DNA of 64,000 nt from assembly GCF_024172095.1 (NCBI RefSeq), contig NZ_JAMZDX010000002.1:1302001-1366000 (forward strand), written 5' to 3'. This DNA is from Kitasatospora cinereorecta. GTDB lineage: Bacteria > Actinomycetota > Actinomycetes > Streptomycetales > Streptomycetaceae. Below the pieces are notes generated by a model that was not told where the DNA came from, did not search any database, and worked only from the letters and a program-made list of their open reading frames with translations. A program made the translations under genes and the position numbers. Positions 1 through 8,798 of the stretch are shown here, one piece after another; within the stretch, counting starts at the first letter, position 1; each line of letters starts with the position of its first letter.

Positions 1-2288
1 CAGGGGTTGGCGAAGCGGACCGTCCCGGCGTGCTCCGCCAGCACGTCGACCTGCTGCACCCGACCCTGGCTCAGGCTTCCGCTGACGACGTAACCGCCCT
101 TGGCGCGCAACCTGGTGAACGAGGCAGGGCGGTGGGCGGGCCAGACCGGGAAGAAGCGCAGCAGACCGAACTCACCGGTCAGCAGCATCGAGTTCAGCAT
201 CTCGATGTTGGCCGTGGTCTCGAGGCCCCCGCCGGGCTGCGCGTAAGTGAGGTTCGACGGCCGCCACCGCTTGGCCGTCTGTGCCTTGAACCTGGCCAGG
301 AGGTCCGGACCCGACCAGCCCACCCGGGCGGCCATCAGGAAGGTCTTCGGGTAGCTGTTGCCGGTGGAGCCCCATTCGTTCTGCAGGGCGAGCGAGTCGC
401 GGGCGCGCTGGACATCCACCGGGGCCGAGCCCAACTGCACGACCCCCGCCGGGTGTACGACGCCTTCGAGATTGATCGGCTGGTCGTGGACGACGAAGGG
501 CGAGTGGCGTGGGTCGACGACCTCGGCCAGCGTGTAGACCGAGGTTCCACCGTAGGTGCCCGTGGGCTGCGCGGAGAGCTTGGCCAGGACGTGCTGCCAC
601 TCGCTGCGCATCCGCGCGTCCTGGTTGAGCAGGACGGACGCCTCCAGCAGGACGGTGTACACCCTGCGGATGAAGCCGAGGTCCAGACCCGGGTTGAAGT
701 CGTCCCAGTTCTCGTGCGAGCCGGAGTGCTCGACCGTATAGCGCGTGCCGTCCCAGGTCATGTAGTCGGCCCAGAACGCCGCGAGCTCCTTGAGCGCCGG
801 GTAGAGCTCCTTGCGCAGGTAGTCCTCCTCGCGGTAGTACTGCCAGCGGTCGATGGCCGGCATGAAGCCGAAGCTGCCGTTGGACTTCTGGTCGGTGAGA
901 CCGCGCGGGTTCTTGGTGGCGGCCACCGGAACCGGGGCGGGTGCCGGCCTGCCGATGTGCTGCGGGGTGAGTTTGCGACCGTAGCAGGCACCCTGGTAGC
1001 CGAGCTGCGCGGTGTTGTTGCGCTGGTAGGGCAGCTCGTCGAGGAGCGGCCGGCAGTAGGACTCGAGCAACCCCGGCCGGTTGGCGGATCCGGCGCCGTA
1101 GAACGTGGCCTCGTAGTCGTAGTTGAGGAAGTACTTGTTCTCCCAGTTGGGCAGGTCGGTCGTGATCCACCCGCCGTACAGTGCCGGCGGCAGCTTTCCG
1201 GCGCGGGTCGAGGCCCCCAGCACGTACAGGGCGCCGTAGTAGTAACTCTCGAGCGCCGGGTCGCCCAGATCGACGTACGAGCGCATCCAGAAGTCCCGCC
1301 ACCAGTCGTGGTGTTCGGCACGAAGGCTGTCGAGACGGCTCGCGGTGATCGCCTTGGCGGCGGCCTCGGCCCGGTCGGCGAGCGTGGCCGCGGCGGGGCC
1401 GCCGGGGCCGCTCCGGGCGTCTCCGCGCACGGCCGTCACCACGTGCACGGACTTACCGGCGGTGAGGGTGAAGGTCACGGTGGCCTCCTCCGCGGTGGCC
1501 GAGGCGCTGGTGTGGGAGGCACCGATCAGGCGGACGGCCAGGGCCTGGGTGGAGCGCCAGTCGCTGGCCGGGAACGGGTCTCCGCTGCGGGTGAGCCGCA
1601 GGGTGGTGCCGTCGGCGGAGACGCTCGCCACGGTCGGGTACTGGACGTTGTGGCCCGGGGAGGAGGAGCGGGCGGCGAGGGCGACGGTGATGCGGGCGTC
1701 GGGGCTGCCGGCGGGTACGGACAGGTCGGTGACGAAGACGTTGTCGCAGTCGGCCGTCCAGGAGACCATGCTGACGGTCGGCGTCCCGAGCTGCATGCTG
1801 GTGCGGACCTCGCCGGTGCGGATGTCCTGCGTCATGCGGTAGGCGTCCGCCGGGGACGGGGAGGTGTCCGGGGAGGAGATCGTCAGGTTGGCGATCGACA
1901 GACAGCTGTCCGTGAGGCCGGTGCTGGGGCCCCACGTCGTGCCCCAGTGCTCCATGCGGCCGAAGTAGAAGCGCTGGGCGACGTCCGTGTAGCCGACGAC
2001 GACGCCCAGGTCGCCGTTGCCGAGCAGGGCGCCGCGGGTGTAGCCGTTGGTGACCACGCCGGTGGGCGGAGTGGTGGACACGCCCTGGATGCCGTCGAGT
2101 CTCGCGGCGAGCGTGTCCCATTCGGTGGGTGCGACGCCGGAGCCCGCTGCTGCGGGCGCGGTTGCGGCGGCGGCCCCGGGCAGGGCGGCGGCCAGCGCCA
2201 TGCCCGCGCCGGTGGCGACTGCTGCGCCCAGCACCTGCCGGCGGCTGAGCCCCGATCCGGGGGTACGGGGGTGGAAGGACGATGACAT
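1..2288 (-). CDS. Secreted GH95-like glycoside hydrolase, partial (3' end outside window)
   Basis: About 762 codons are visible and the C-terminus is cut by the window start. The ATG at 2288 follows a good GGAGG ribosome site. The N-terminus has a Tat motif (SRRQVLGAAVATGAG) and an Ala-rich cleavage region. A GNGDLG motif near residue 75 and an alpha-helical middle region with YLRKELYPALKELAAFW are like the (alpha/alpha)6 barrel of GH95 and related families. The visible end (PVWPAH.PASFTRLRAKGG) resembles the C-terminal beta-domain of GH95. Its place beside a sugar ABC importer suggests that it releases the imported sugar outside the cell. The substrate is not readable; GH65 or a DUF5703-type relative is possible. 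Confidence 0.7.
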   Translation of the reverse strand, partial: MSSSFHPRTPGSGLSRRQVLGAAVATGAGMALAAALPGAAAATAPAAAGSGVAPTEWDTLAARLDGIQGVSTTPPTGVVTNGYTRGALLGNGDLGVVVGYTDVAQRFYFGRMEHWGTTWGPSTGLTDSCLSIANLTISSPDTSPSPADAYRMTQDIRTGEVRTSMQLGTPTVSMVSWTADCDNVFVTDLSVPAGSPDARITVALAARSSSPGHNVQYPTVASVSADGTTLRLTRSGDPFPASDWRSTQALAVRLIGASHTSASATAEEATVTFTLTAGKSVHVVTAVRGDARSGPGGPAAATLADRAEAAAKAITASRLDSLRAEHHDWWRDFWMRSYVDLGDPALESYYYGALYVLGASTRAGKLPPALYGGWITTDLPNWENKYFLNYDYEATFYGAGSANRPGLLESYCRPLLDELPYQRNNTAQLGYQGACYGRKLTPQHIGRPAPAPVPVAATKNPRGLTDQKSNGSFGFMPAIDRWQYYREEDYLRKELYPALKELAAFWADYMTWDGTRYTVEHSGSHENWDDFNPGLDLGFIRRVYTVLLEASVLLNQDARMRSEWQHVLAKLSAQPTGTYGGTSVYTLAEVVDPRHSPFVVHDQPINLEGVVHPAGVVQLGSAPVDVQRARDSLALQNEWGSTGNSYPKTFLMAARVGWSGPDLLARFKAQTAKRWRPSNLTYAQPGGGLETTANIEMLNSMLLTGEFGLLRFFPVWPAHRPASFTRLRAKGGYVVSGSLSQGRVQQVDVLAEHAGTVRFANP

Positions 2289-2671
2289 GGTGACCTCCTG
2301 GGGTAAGGCCGCGGAGGGGACGTTGCCCGACCGCGACGCTGCGGACGTGCTGTTCTGGGTGTGCCGTACTCGGTGCGGCTGTACTGCTGATCTGCCGTGG
2401 CGCCGACCGCGGTAGGAGTCGGGCGATCCGGCCCGTCAGGCGCTCCTGCGGCAGATCGGGACGGCCTGGGCCCTGAGCGCTGTTCGGTTCAAGGAGAGTC
2501 GGCGGGTGCCGAATCCCTCGTAGAGCGGTCCAGGACCAGGTGGTTGCGGGTGTTGGTGTCGTCGGCGGGGCACACCGACCGGGCGTTGTTGATCGCGGCG
2601 CTGGGCGCACTGATGGCTCTTCAGGTCGGCTGGGTCCCGGCGCCGTTCCGTCACAGGTGATCAAGATCGGG
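2289..2671. other. Intergenic stretch with no supported gene
   Basis: I see no convincing coding sequence here. Short minus-strand reading frames exist but have no family resemblance and no clear ribosome site. The stretch probably holds the promoter of the glycosidase, because a strong hairpin at 2672-2716 separates it from the upstream oxidoreductase. Confidence 0.5.
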
Positions 2672-2716
2672 GACAGGGACCCGGCCGCCCCGGGACGGTG
2701 GGGCCGGGGCCCTGTC
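2672..2716 (-). terminator. Strong hairpin after the oxidoreductase gene
   Basis: GACAGGGACCCGGCC (2672-2686) pairs with GGCCGGGGCCCTGTC (2702-2716), a 15-bp stem with one mismatch and a 15-nt loop. It begins 10 nt past the oxidoreductase stop. There is no T tract, as is usual for streptomycete terminators. Confidence 0.65.
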
Positions 2717-2726
2717 GACGCCCCTC

Positions 2727-4055
2727 TCAGAGTTCGACCACGCCTCCGGTGCGGCGCGCGTGTTCGGCGGCGAAGACCACGCGGTGGCTGGCCAGGGTCG
2801 CCTCGATGCCGGAGACGATGAGTTCGGGGCGGCCGCCGTGCAGAGCGTCGAGGTAGGCGTTGAGGAGTGCCCGGTCGCCTCCACCGTGGCCTTCGGCGGC
2901 CGACGGTCCGTCGACCGCAGTGTCGTGGAGGGTGCGCTGCTCGGTGCGGAAGTCGTAGATCTCGATGCGGCGGCCGTCGCCGGTGAGCTGGCCGTGGCTA
3001 CCGAAGATCTTGGTGTGACGGTTCTCCAGCGGAGTGAAGGCGGTCAGGGTGAAGCCGGCGGTCACGCCGTTCTCGAATTCCAGGTTGACCACCTGGTGGT
3101 CGGGGACGTCGTTGTCACTGCGGTAGACGCAGCGCCCGTAGGGGCCGTCGGTGAGGGCGTCTGCCACGGCCTGTTCGGTCAGCTCGCCGCCGGTGACGAC
3201 CCGGGTCATGTACCGCTTGGCGCCGCCGTCGTCGGCACGGCCGTCGCGAAGGCCGTCGCGGTAGAGCGTGGTGGCCGAGTAGGCGCAGGAATCCTGGAGC
3301 AGGCAGGTCACGCACCGGTCGGAGGCGCCCTCGGGGGCGGCTTCGGGCCGGAAGTGGGTGAGCGACCCGAAGGAGCTGACCCTGGCCACACGTTGTCCGA
3401 CGATGTCGGCCATCCAGTCGATGTCGTGGCAGGACTTGCTCAGCAGCAGCGGGGAGGACTCGTCCTCGCGGCGCCAGTTCCCGCGGACGTAGGAGTGCGC
3501 GAAGTGGTAGTTGCCGATCGGCTCCAGGTGCTGGAGGGAGACGATGTCACCGATCGCGCCTTCGCGCAGCAACTGCTTGAGCTTGACGGTGTAGGGGGTG
3601 TAGCGCATGACGTGGCACACGGCCAGGGTGATGCCGTTCCGGCGCGCCGCCTCGGCGATGGCCTCGCAGTCCGCCTCGTTGGTGGCCATCGGCTTCTCCA
3701 GCAGGATCTGGTAGCCGATCCCGGCAAGCGCGGTGGCCGCTGCCGCGTGCTCGGCGTCCTGCACGGCTATCAGCGCGATGTCGGCGAGCCGCGGGCGCGC
3801 CAGCAGGTCGCGCCAGTGGGTGAACCGGAACTCGGGGGCGATGTGGTGCTTGGCGGCGAGGTCGCCGCGGAACCGCTCGCGCGGTTCGGCCACGGCCGTC
3901 ACACGCGCCACCTCGGGCCGCTCGGCGACGAGGTCGGCGAAGGCGGTGCCGCGGGCTCCCGCGCCAAGAATGGCGATGGTCAGTGGGCGGCCGAGGGGTC
4001 GGCTGAGGTCGCCGGTGATGAACGCGTCGGCCGTGGTCTCGGTGCTGGGGTTCAC
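2727..4055 (-). CDS. Gfo/Idh/MocA-family oxidoreductase
   Basis: A 442-residue NAD(P)-dependent sugar dehydrogenase-type protein. The Rossmann motif IAILGAGARGTAFADL lies near residue 25 and the conserved EKPMATNEADC (family EKP motif, catalytic Lys) near residue 130. The C-terminal domain has FENGVTAGFTLTAF. The GTG start at 4055 follows CAGGAG with 7-nt spacing. A cluster of Cys (CVTCLLQDSC, near residue 245) is unusual and might bind metal. It is the last gene of the sugar operon, 53 bp after the permease, and probably oxidises or isomerises the imported sugar. The substrate is unknown. Confidence 0.85.
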   Translation of the reverse strand: MNPSTETTADAFITGDLSRPLGRPLTIAILGAGARGTAFADLVAERPEVARVTAVAEPRERFRGDLAAKHHIAPEFRFTHWRDLLARPRLADIALIAVQDAEHAAAATALAGIGYQILLEKPMATNEADCEAIAEAARRNGITLAVCHVMRYTPYTVKLKQLLREGAIGDIVSLQHLEPIGNYHFAHSYVRGNWRREDESSPLLLSKSCHDIDWMADIVGQRVARVSSFGSLTHFRPEAAPEGASDRCVTCLLQDSCAYSATTLYRDGLRDGRADDGGAKRYMTRVVTGGELTEQAVADALTDGPYGRCVYRSDNDVPDHQVVNLEFENGVTAGFTLTAFTPLENRHTKIFGSHGQLTGDGRRIEIYDFRTEQRTLHDTAVDGPSAAEGHGGGDRALLNAYLDALHGGRPELIVSGIEATLASHRVVFAAEHARRTGGVVEL

Positions 4056-4108
4056 GTGGTGCTCCTGTGAGGAAGATCGAGGTGTGGGCGGGCCGGTCTG
4101 ACGGTCCG

Positions 4109-4951
4109 TCATCCCTTGGTCGCGCCGCCGGTCAGGCCCTTGACGAAGTGCTTCTGGAAGGCGAGGTAGAAGATGAGGACGGGCAGGGTCGCCAGGAACA
4201 TGAGGGCGAAGACCTGGCCGAAGTCGCTGTGGTGCTCGCCGATGGCGCGGTAGATGCCGACCGTGACCGTGGTGCCGCTGGCCGGGCCCAGGAGGAGCAG
4301 CGGGTTGAGGAAGTCGTTCCAGACCCACACGCCGAGGAAGATCAGCACACTGGCCGAGGCGGGCCGCAGCAGCGGGAAGACGATCTGCCAGAAGATCCGG
4401 AAGCGTCCGGCCCCGTCCAGGGCCGCGGCCTCCTCCAGTTCGATCGGGATGGTCTTCATGAAGCCGGTGAAGACGAAGACACCGAACGGCACGTAGTAGC
4501 CGACGTTGACCAGGACCAGGCCCACGATCGTGGTCATCAGGCCGAGTGAGCGCAGCACCTCGGTGACCGGTTCGAGGATCACCGCCGGCGGGATCATCAG
4601 GCCGCAGAGCAGGAACGCGAGCGCCGCCCTTGCCCAGCGGCCCTGCGAGCGGGCGAGGTAGTGGCCGAGCATCGCCGAGATCACGGTCACGGCCGTGATG
4701 GAGATCGCGGTGATCTCGACACTGTTGACCAGGCCGTACCAGAACAGGTGGTCCGGGCGGGAGAGGACCTGCCGGACGGAGTCGAGGCTCGGCGGGACCG
4801 GCAGGCCCACCGGATCGGCGGTGATGTCCTGGCCCTGCTTGAAGACGTTGACCAGGACCACGTACAGCGGCACGAAGAACACGGCCGTGACGAAGGTCGC
4901 GGCGAAGGGCCGTAGCCACGAGGTGGTGCGCAATCCGCTGGGGGTGCTCAC
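4109..4951 (-). CDS. Carbohydrate ABC transporter permease (MalG-type)
   Basis: A 280-residue inner-membrane protein with about six hydrophobic segments and the permease EAA loop (ELEEAAALDGAGRFRIFWQI, near residue 190), which contacts the ATPase. The GTG start overlaps the stop of the preceding permease by 4 bp (GTGA), implying translational coupling. It forms the CUT1 channel with the neighbouring permease. No ATPase gene is present in the locus, so it probably uses a shared MsiK-type ATPase encoded elsewhere, as is common in Streptomyces. Confidence 0.9.
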   Translation of the reverse strand: MSTPSGLRTTSWLRPFAATFVTAVFFVPLYVVLVNVFKQGQDITADPVGLPVPPSLDSVRQVLSRPDHLFWYGLVNSVEITAISITAVTVISAMLGHYLARSQGRWARAALAFLLCGLMIPPAVILEPVTEVLRSLGLMTTIVGLVLVNVGYYVPFGVFVFTGFMKTIPIELEEAAALDGAGRFRIFWQIVFPLLRPASASVLIFLGVWVWNDFLNPLLLLGPASGTTVTVGIYRAIGEHHSDFGQVFALMFLATLPVLIFYLAFQKHFVKGLTGGATKG

Positions 4952-5901
4952 AGCGTGACCTCCCGTCGCTGCAGGATGCGAAGGGCGAGGACCGCGAGCG
5001 CTGCGATGATCACGAGCATCGCGGTCGCCATGGCCGCGCCGTAGCCGATGTGGTTGCCGGTGAAGGTGGTCTGGACGACCTGGAAGGCGATGGTCGAGGT
5101 GGTGCCGTTGCCGGGACCGCCGTTGGTGAGCACCTGGATCTGGTCGAAGGCCTTGAAACCGGAGATCAGCAGCATGATGGTGTTGATGGTCACCGCCGGT
5201 GCCAACATGGGCCAGGTGACGTGCCGGAAGCGGGCCAGTCGGCCGGCGCCGTCGATCTCGGCGGCCTCCAGCAGTTCGGTCGGGACGCCGGCCAGGCCGG
5301 CCAGGTAGACCACCACGCAGAAGCCCAGTGTCTGCCAGGTGATGATGGACGCCACCGAGTACAGGGCGATGTCCGGGTCGGACAGCCAGCCCGGTGGGTC
5401 GGCCACCCCCAGGTTGCGCAGCACGGTGTCCAGGAGGCCGTCGTCGGCGAGGATGGCCTGCCAGATGACCGAGACCACCACCGAGGACAGCACGACCGGG
5501 GTGAAGAACACCGAGCGCAGCAGGTTGTAGAGCCGGCCCGGCCGATCCAGGAGCAGTGCGATGGCGAGCCCGAGCGCGTTGGCCGCGACGGTCACGATGA
5601 CCGAGACGATCACGGTGTTCCACAGGGCGCCGGTGAAGTCGCTGTCGTGGAGGAGGCGGGTGTAGTTGTGCAGGCCCACCCAGGTCGTCGGTGGGTTGGC
5701 GGGGTTGCGATTGGTGAAGCTGGTCCGCACCGTCATGACGATCGGGAGCATCACGAGGGCGAGGTAGATCAGCAGGCCGGGTGCGCCGAAGGTCAGGAAG
5801 TGCAGTGCCTTCGTGAGCCGTCGGCGGCCGTTCCTCGGGGTCGTTGCCGGTCTGCCGGCTCGGAAGCCTTCGCCCGCTCTTTGGGTCAGTGTCGCGGCCA
5901 T
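4948..5901 (-). CDS. Carbohydrate ABC transporter permease (MalF/UgpA-type)
   Basis: A 317-residue inner-membrane protein. The first hydrophobic segment (FLTFGAPGLLIYLALVMLPI) begins near residue 34, and the EAA loop (ELLEAAEIDGAGRLARFRHV) lies near residue 207. The ATG at 5901 is preceded by AGGAGAG. It pairs with the following permease to form a sugar channel. It lies 104 bp after the binding protein, and that gap contains a hairpin likely to lower permease expression relative to the binding protein. Confidence 0.9.
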   Translation of the reverse strand: MAATLTQRAGEGFRAGRPATTPRNGRRRLTKALHFLTFGAPGLLIYLALVMLPIVMTVRTSFTNRNPANPPTTWVGLHNYTRLLHDSDFTGALWNTVIVSVIVTVAANALGLAIALLLDRPGRLYNLLRSVFFTPVVLSSVVVSVIWQAILADDGLLDTVLRNLGVADPPGWLSDPDIALYSVASIITWQTLGFCVVVYLAGLAGVPTELLEAAEIDGAGRLARFRHVTWPMLAPAVTINTIMLLISGFKAFDQIQVLTNGGPGNGTTSTIAFQVVQTTFTGNHIGYGAAMATAMLVIIAALAVLALRILQRREVTL

Positions 5902-5956
5902 GGTGCTCTCCTGGTGTCCTAGCTCTTCGGTGCTGGTACCCGATGGTGCGGTCGGC

Positions 5957-5992
5957 GACCGGCCCGGCCCGGATGGTGGGCCGGTGCCGGTC
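5957..5992 (-). terminator. Attenuator-like hairpin between binding protein and permease
   Basis: GACCGGCCCGGCCC (5957-5970) can pair with GGGCCGGTGCCGGTC (5978-5992) around a 7-nt loop, with one bulge. Such hairpins after a binding-protein gene commonly raise binding-protein message over permease message. This is inference from position and structure. Confidence 0.5.
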
Positions 5993-6005
5993 GTTCGTGG
6001 TGGGG

Positions 6006-7301
6006 CTACTGGGTTGCCTTGGCCCACTCGTTGTCGAGGAAGGCGCTGAAGTGGTCGGCGTTCGTCTTGCCGCTGATCAGGTCCGCGACTCCGGAGGCCG
6101 TCTTGCCCGCGAGTCCGGCAGGCATCGAGCCGTCACCGGTCTCGACGGAGAAGGAGTTGACGATGGCGTTCTGCTTGACCGCCTGCTGGTAGAGGTCAAC
6201 GGTCTGGGCGTAGACGGGGCCCACCTCGGTGGGCGGGGTGTAGCCCTTGATCGCGATGATCGAGGCGTCGGTCTTCACCGACACGTCCGACGAGGTCTTG
6301 TCGAGGGTGAAGGCCAGCGCCCACTTCTTGGCCAGGTCGACGTCGGGGGCCTTGGACGAGACCACCGGGCCGCCGCCGGTGTAGGCCGGCACGGCCAGCG
6401 AGCCGTCGTCGGTGGGCCAGGGGAAGACGCCGATGTCGAAGCTCGGCTTCCGGGCGTCGGCGGAGGCCGCGAACCAGGAGCCCATCGGGTACATCGCGCC
6501 CTTGTTGTCGCGGAAGGCCTGCTCGGTGTCGGCATAGGAACGGGACAGGCCCGCGGTGTCGATGTAGCCCTTCTTGGCCAGGTCGGAGATCTTGGCGACG
6601 GCCTTGGTGAAAGCCGGGTCGGTGAACTTCGCCTTGCCTGCGGCCTTCTCGGCCAGCCAGTTGGGGTCCGCCTTGTACGTGTCGGCGCCGACGGCGGCGA
6701 TCAGCGGGTACATGTCGGCCCAGGTGTCCTTGCCGCCGCCGCCGACCACGAACGGGGTGATGCCGTCGGCCTTGAGCTTGGAGCTGTCGTCGAGCAGCTC
6801 GGCGTAGGTCTTCGGTGGGCCGGTGATGCCCGCCTGCGCGAAGTCGGCCTTGTTGTAGTACACGAGCGGGATGGGCTGCGTGTTGTACGGCAGTTGGTAG
6901 ATCTTGCCGTTGATCGGGTTGGAGTGCGGCGAGACGAAGTCGGTGAGCTCGGCGTCGGTCCACGACGCGAGCTGTCCGGCCTGGGCGAAGCCGTTCGGCG
7001 ACACCGAGGCCATGATGTCCGGCAGTTGGCCGGAGGCCGCGAGCTGCTTGGCGTAGGCGCCTGGATCGGCCGAGGGGGCGACCAGCTTCTTGATGGTGAC
7101 GCCGGGGACCTTGGCCGAGGCGCGGGCGATCGCGTCGTCCCAGTACTTCGCCGTCAGGTTCGGCGTTTCGAAGGTGAGGAACGTCAGGGTGACGGTACTA
7201 CCGCCCTTGGCGGACCCGCCGTCGGAGGCGCCGGCTGCACAGCCGGACAGGGCGAGGGCGGTGGACAGGGCGACGGCGGAGAGCAGCGCTCTTTTGCGCA
7301 C
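6006..7301 (-). CDS. Extracellular sugar-binding lipoprotein (ABC, family 1)
   Basis: A 431-residue binding protein. The signal peptide ends in a lipobox (ALSGC, Cys near residue 21), so it is probably tethered to the membrane. The body shows a family-1 solute-binding pattern (VTLTFLTFETPNLTAKYWDD; PLVYYNKADFAQAG; GAMYPMGSWFA). The GTG at 7301 follows GGAAGGA. It is the first gene of the sugar operon and faces the ROK repressor across 219 bp. The ligand cannot be read; the adjacent glycosidase suggests a plant or microbial oligosaccharide. Confidence 0.9.
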   Translation of the reverse strand: MRKRALLSAVALSTALALSGCAAGASDGGSAKGGSTVTLTFLTFETPNLTAKYWDDAIARASAKVPGVTIKKLVAPSADPGAYAKQLAASGQLPDIMASVSPNGFAQAGQLASWTDAELTDFVSPHSNPINGKIYQLPYNTQPIPLVYYNKADFAQAGITGPPKTYAELLDDSSKLKADGITPFVVGGGGKDTWADMYPLIAAVGADTYKADPNWLAEKAAGKAKFTDPAFTKAVAKISDLAKKGYIDTAGLSRSYADTEQAFRDNKGAMYPMGSWFAASADARKPSFDIGVFPWPTDDGSLAVPAYTGGGPVVSSKAPDVDLAKKWALAFTLDKTSSDVSVKTDASIIAIKGYTPPTEVGPVYAQTVDLYQQAVKQNAIVNSFSVETGDGSMPAGLAGKTASGVADLISGKTNADHFSAFLDNEWAKATQ

Positions 7302-7391
7302 GATGGGTCCTTCCCGGCCCGCGCTCGCAGGGCGTGGGCAATCGGGTGGCAGGGGAGGGGGGTGGTGAGCGGAGTCGTGTGGACGCTCGGG

Positions 7392-7403
7392 AGTCAGTGC
7401 ACT
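7392..7403. promoter_or_regulatory. Second partial operator motif in the ROK-binding protein gap
   Basis: AGTCAGTGCACT shares the 9-mer AGTCAGTGC with the reverse complement of the larger palindrome at 7449-7473. It lies 91 bp upstream of the binding-protein start, so it could be an auxiliary half-site for the same repressor. Confidence 0.4.
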
Positions 7404-7448
7404 GGGGGGCATGCACCGCTCCGGGTGGGGGGTGATCACCCAGAGGTA

Positions 7449-7473
7449 TTTTTTGAGGCACTGACTAAAAAAA
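7449..7473. promoter_or_regulatory. Palindromic ROK operator candidate
   Basis: A 25-bp imperfect palindrome: TTTTTTGAGGCA, a central C, then TGACTAAAAAAA trimmed to 12 positions, with 10 of 12 arm positions complementary. It is strikingly AT-rich against its surroundings. It lies 47 bp before the ROK start and within the divergent promoter region. AGnCA-n-TGnCT cores flanked by A/T runs are typical of ROK operators. Confidence 0.65.
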
Positions 7474-7520
7474 CTTGCTAGAGTCTGTTCGAGGCCAGCG
7501 CCCGATGTCAAGGGGTACCG

Positions 7521-8657
7521 ATGGGACGAGCAGGTGGCGACGGGTCACTGCTTCAGCGGATGAACACCGTGGCAGTGCTGCGCGCACTGCACGCGTCCCG
7601 GCAGGTGACGCTTCGAGATCTCACCAAGGCGATCGGCGTGTCCCGCAACACCGCCGAGGACGCCGCGGTCGCGTTGGTCGGCGCGGGCCTCGCCGAGGAG
7701 TTCGTGCCGCAGACGGACGAGCGCCCCGTCGGCCGGCCGGCCAAGTGGTACCGCTTCCGCTCCGAGTACGGCTACGTCATCGGCGTCGACCTGGCGGTCC
7801 ACGAGGTGAACGTGATCGTCACGGACCTGGCCGGGAGCGAGCGCGCTCGGCGCAGCGGCCCGCTGGATCCGCAGGCCACCACGGACGACCGGGCCCGGGC
7901 GGCCCGGGAGGTGATCGACTCGGCTCTCGGCGAGGCCGGGATCGAGAAGAGCCAGGTCCTGGCCGTCGGCGCCGCGATCAGCGGCATCGTCGGACCCGAC
8001 GGAAGGGTGATCCGCAGCGGCCGGCTCCCCCAGACCGCGGGCTGCCGTCTCGGCGACGGGCTGGCCGTACTCCCCGAGGTGCCGGTTCTCGTCGGCAACG
8101 ACGCCAGGCTCGCCACACTCGCCGAACGCTGGCGCAGCATCGGTCGGACGACCGACAACTTCGTCCACATCCTGGCCGGGCGCTACGTCACCTCCGGCAT
8201 CGTCGTGGACGGCCGCGTGCTCCAAGGCGTCCACGGCGCAGCGGGAGAGATCGGCGCACTGCCGGAGTCCCGCTGGCAGGAGGCCCTCAGCGCCATGGGC
8301 GGCTGGCCCGAGGACCGGGAGAGCACCGTCCGTGCGGCCGCCGCGGGCGATGCCGACGCCCGGGCCCGCATCGACGAGGTCGCCGAGTGCCTGGCCACCG
8401 GTATCGCCGCCCTGGTCCTCGCCGTCGACCCCGAGTGCGTCATCCTCTCCGGCGGTCTCAGCCGTGCCGGTCAGACGCTCCTCGGGCCGCTCCAGAGCCA
8501 CCTCGATGCCAAGACTCTCGTCCCCATTCCCATCCGGCTGTCCACCCTCGGCCACGACGCCGTCGCGCTCGGCGCCGTCCGGTTCGCTCTCGACCACGTC
8601 GAGCAAGAGCTCTTCGACACCGACTCCGCCCGGCTCATCGCGGCACTCGCACCCTGA
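7521..8657 (+). CDS. ROK-family transcriptional repressor
   Basis: A 378-residue protein. Residues 1-75 form a winged helix-turn-helix (LRDLTKAIGVSRNTAEDAAVAL), followed by an actin-like sugar-kinase fold (VIGVDLAVHEVNVIVTDLAG near 90; VLVGNDARLATLAERW near 190; GAAGEIGALPE near 240). The usual CxCG zinc cluster of ROK proteins seems missing after GEIGALPE, so the sensing fold may differ. It diverges from the sugar operon and very probably represses it and itself through the 7449-7473 palindrome. Start ATG has AAGGGG upstream. Confidence 0.85.
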   Translation: MGRAGGDGSLLQRMNTVAVLRALHASRQVTLRDLTKAIGVSRNTAEDAAVALVGAGLAEEFVPQTDERPVGRPAKWYRFRSEYGYVIGVDLAVHEVNVIVTDLAGSERARRSGPLDPQATTDDRARAAREVIDSALGEAGIEKSQVLAVGAAISGIVGPDGRVIRSGRLPQTAGCRLGDGLAVLPEVPVLVGNDARLATLAERWRSIGRTTDNFVHILAGRYVTSGIVVDGRVLQGVHGAAGEIGALPESRWQEALSAMGGWPEDRESTVRAAAAGDADARARIDEVAECLATGIAALVLAVDPECVILSGGLSRAGQTLLGPLQSHLDAKTLVPIPIRLSTLGHDAVALGAVRFALDHVEQELFDTDSARLIAALAP

Positions 8658-8732
8658 CGGGGCGCAGGTGGCCGCGGCAGGGTGCGACGAAGGTGGGCCG
8701 GCACCGCGGTGCGCGGCCCGGCCGGTCGCGGA

Positions 8733-8750
8733 ACTCGCTGAGCAGCGAGT
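8733..8750. terminator. Hairpin between convergent ROK and HxlR genes
   Basis: ACTCGCT and AGCGAGT form a perfect 7-bp stem around a GAGC tetraloop, lying between two convergent stops. No T tract. Confidence 0.45.
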
Positions 8751-8798
8751 GGCCGACGGCAGTCCGGGCATGCCCGCCGATCCAGCGGCCGGGTTCAG

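Noticed and set aside
2436..2654. Short minus-strand frame in the gap before the glycosidase
   Set aside because: Composition is Arg/Pro-rich with no motif or ribosome site; likely chance.
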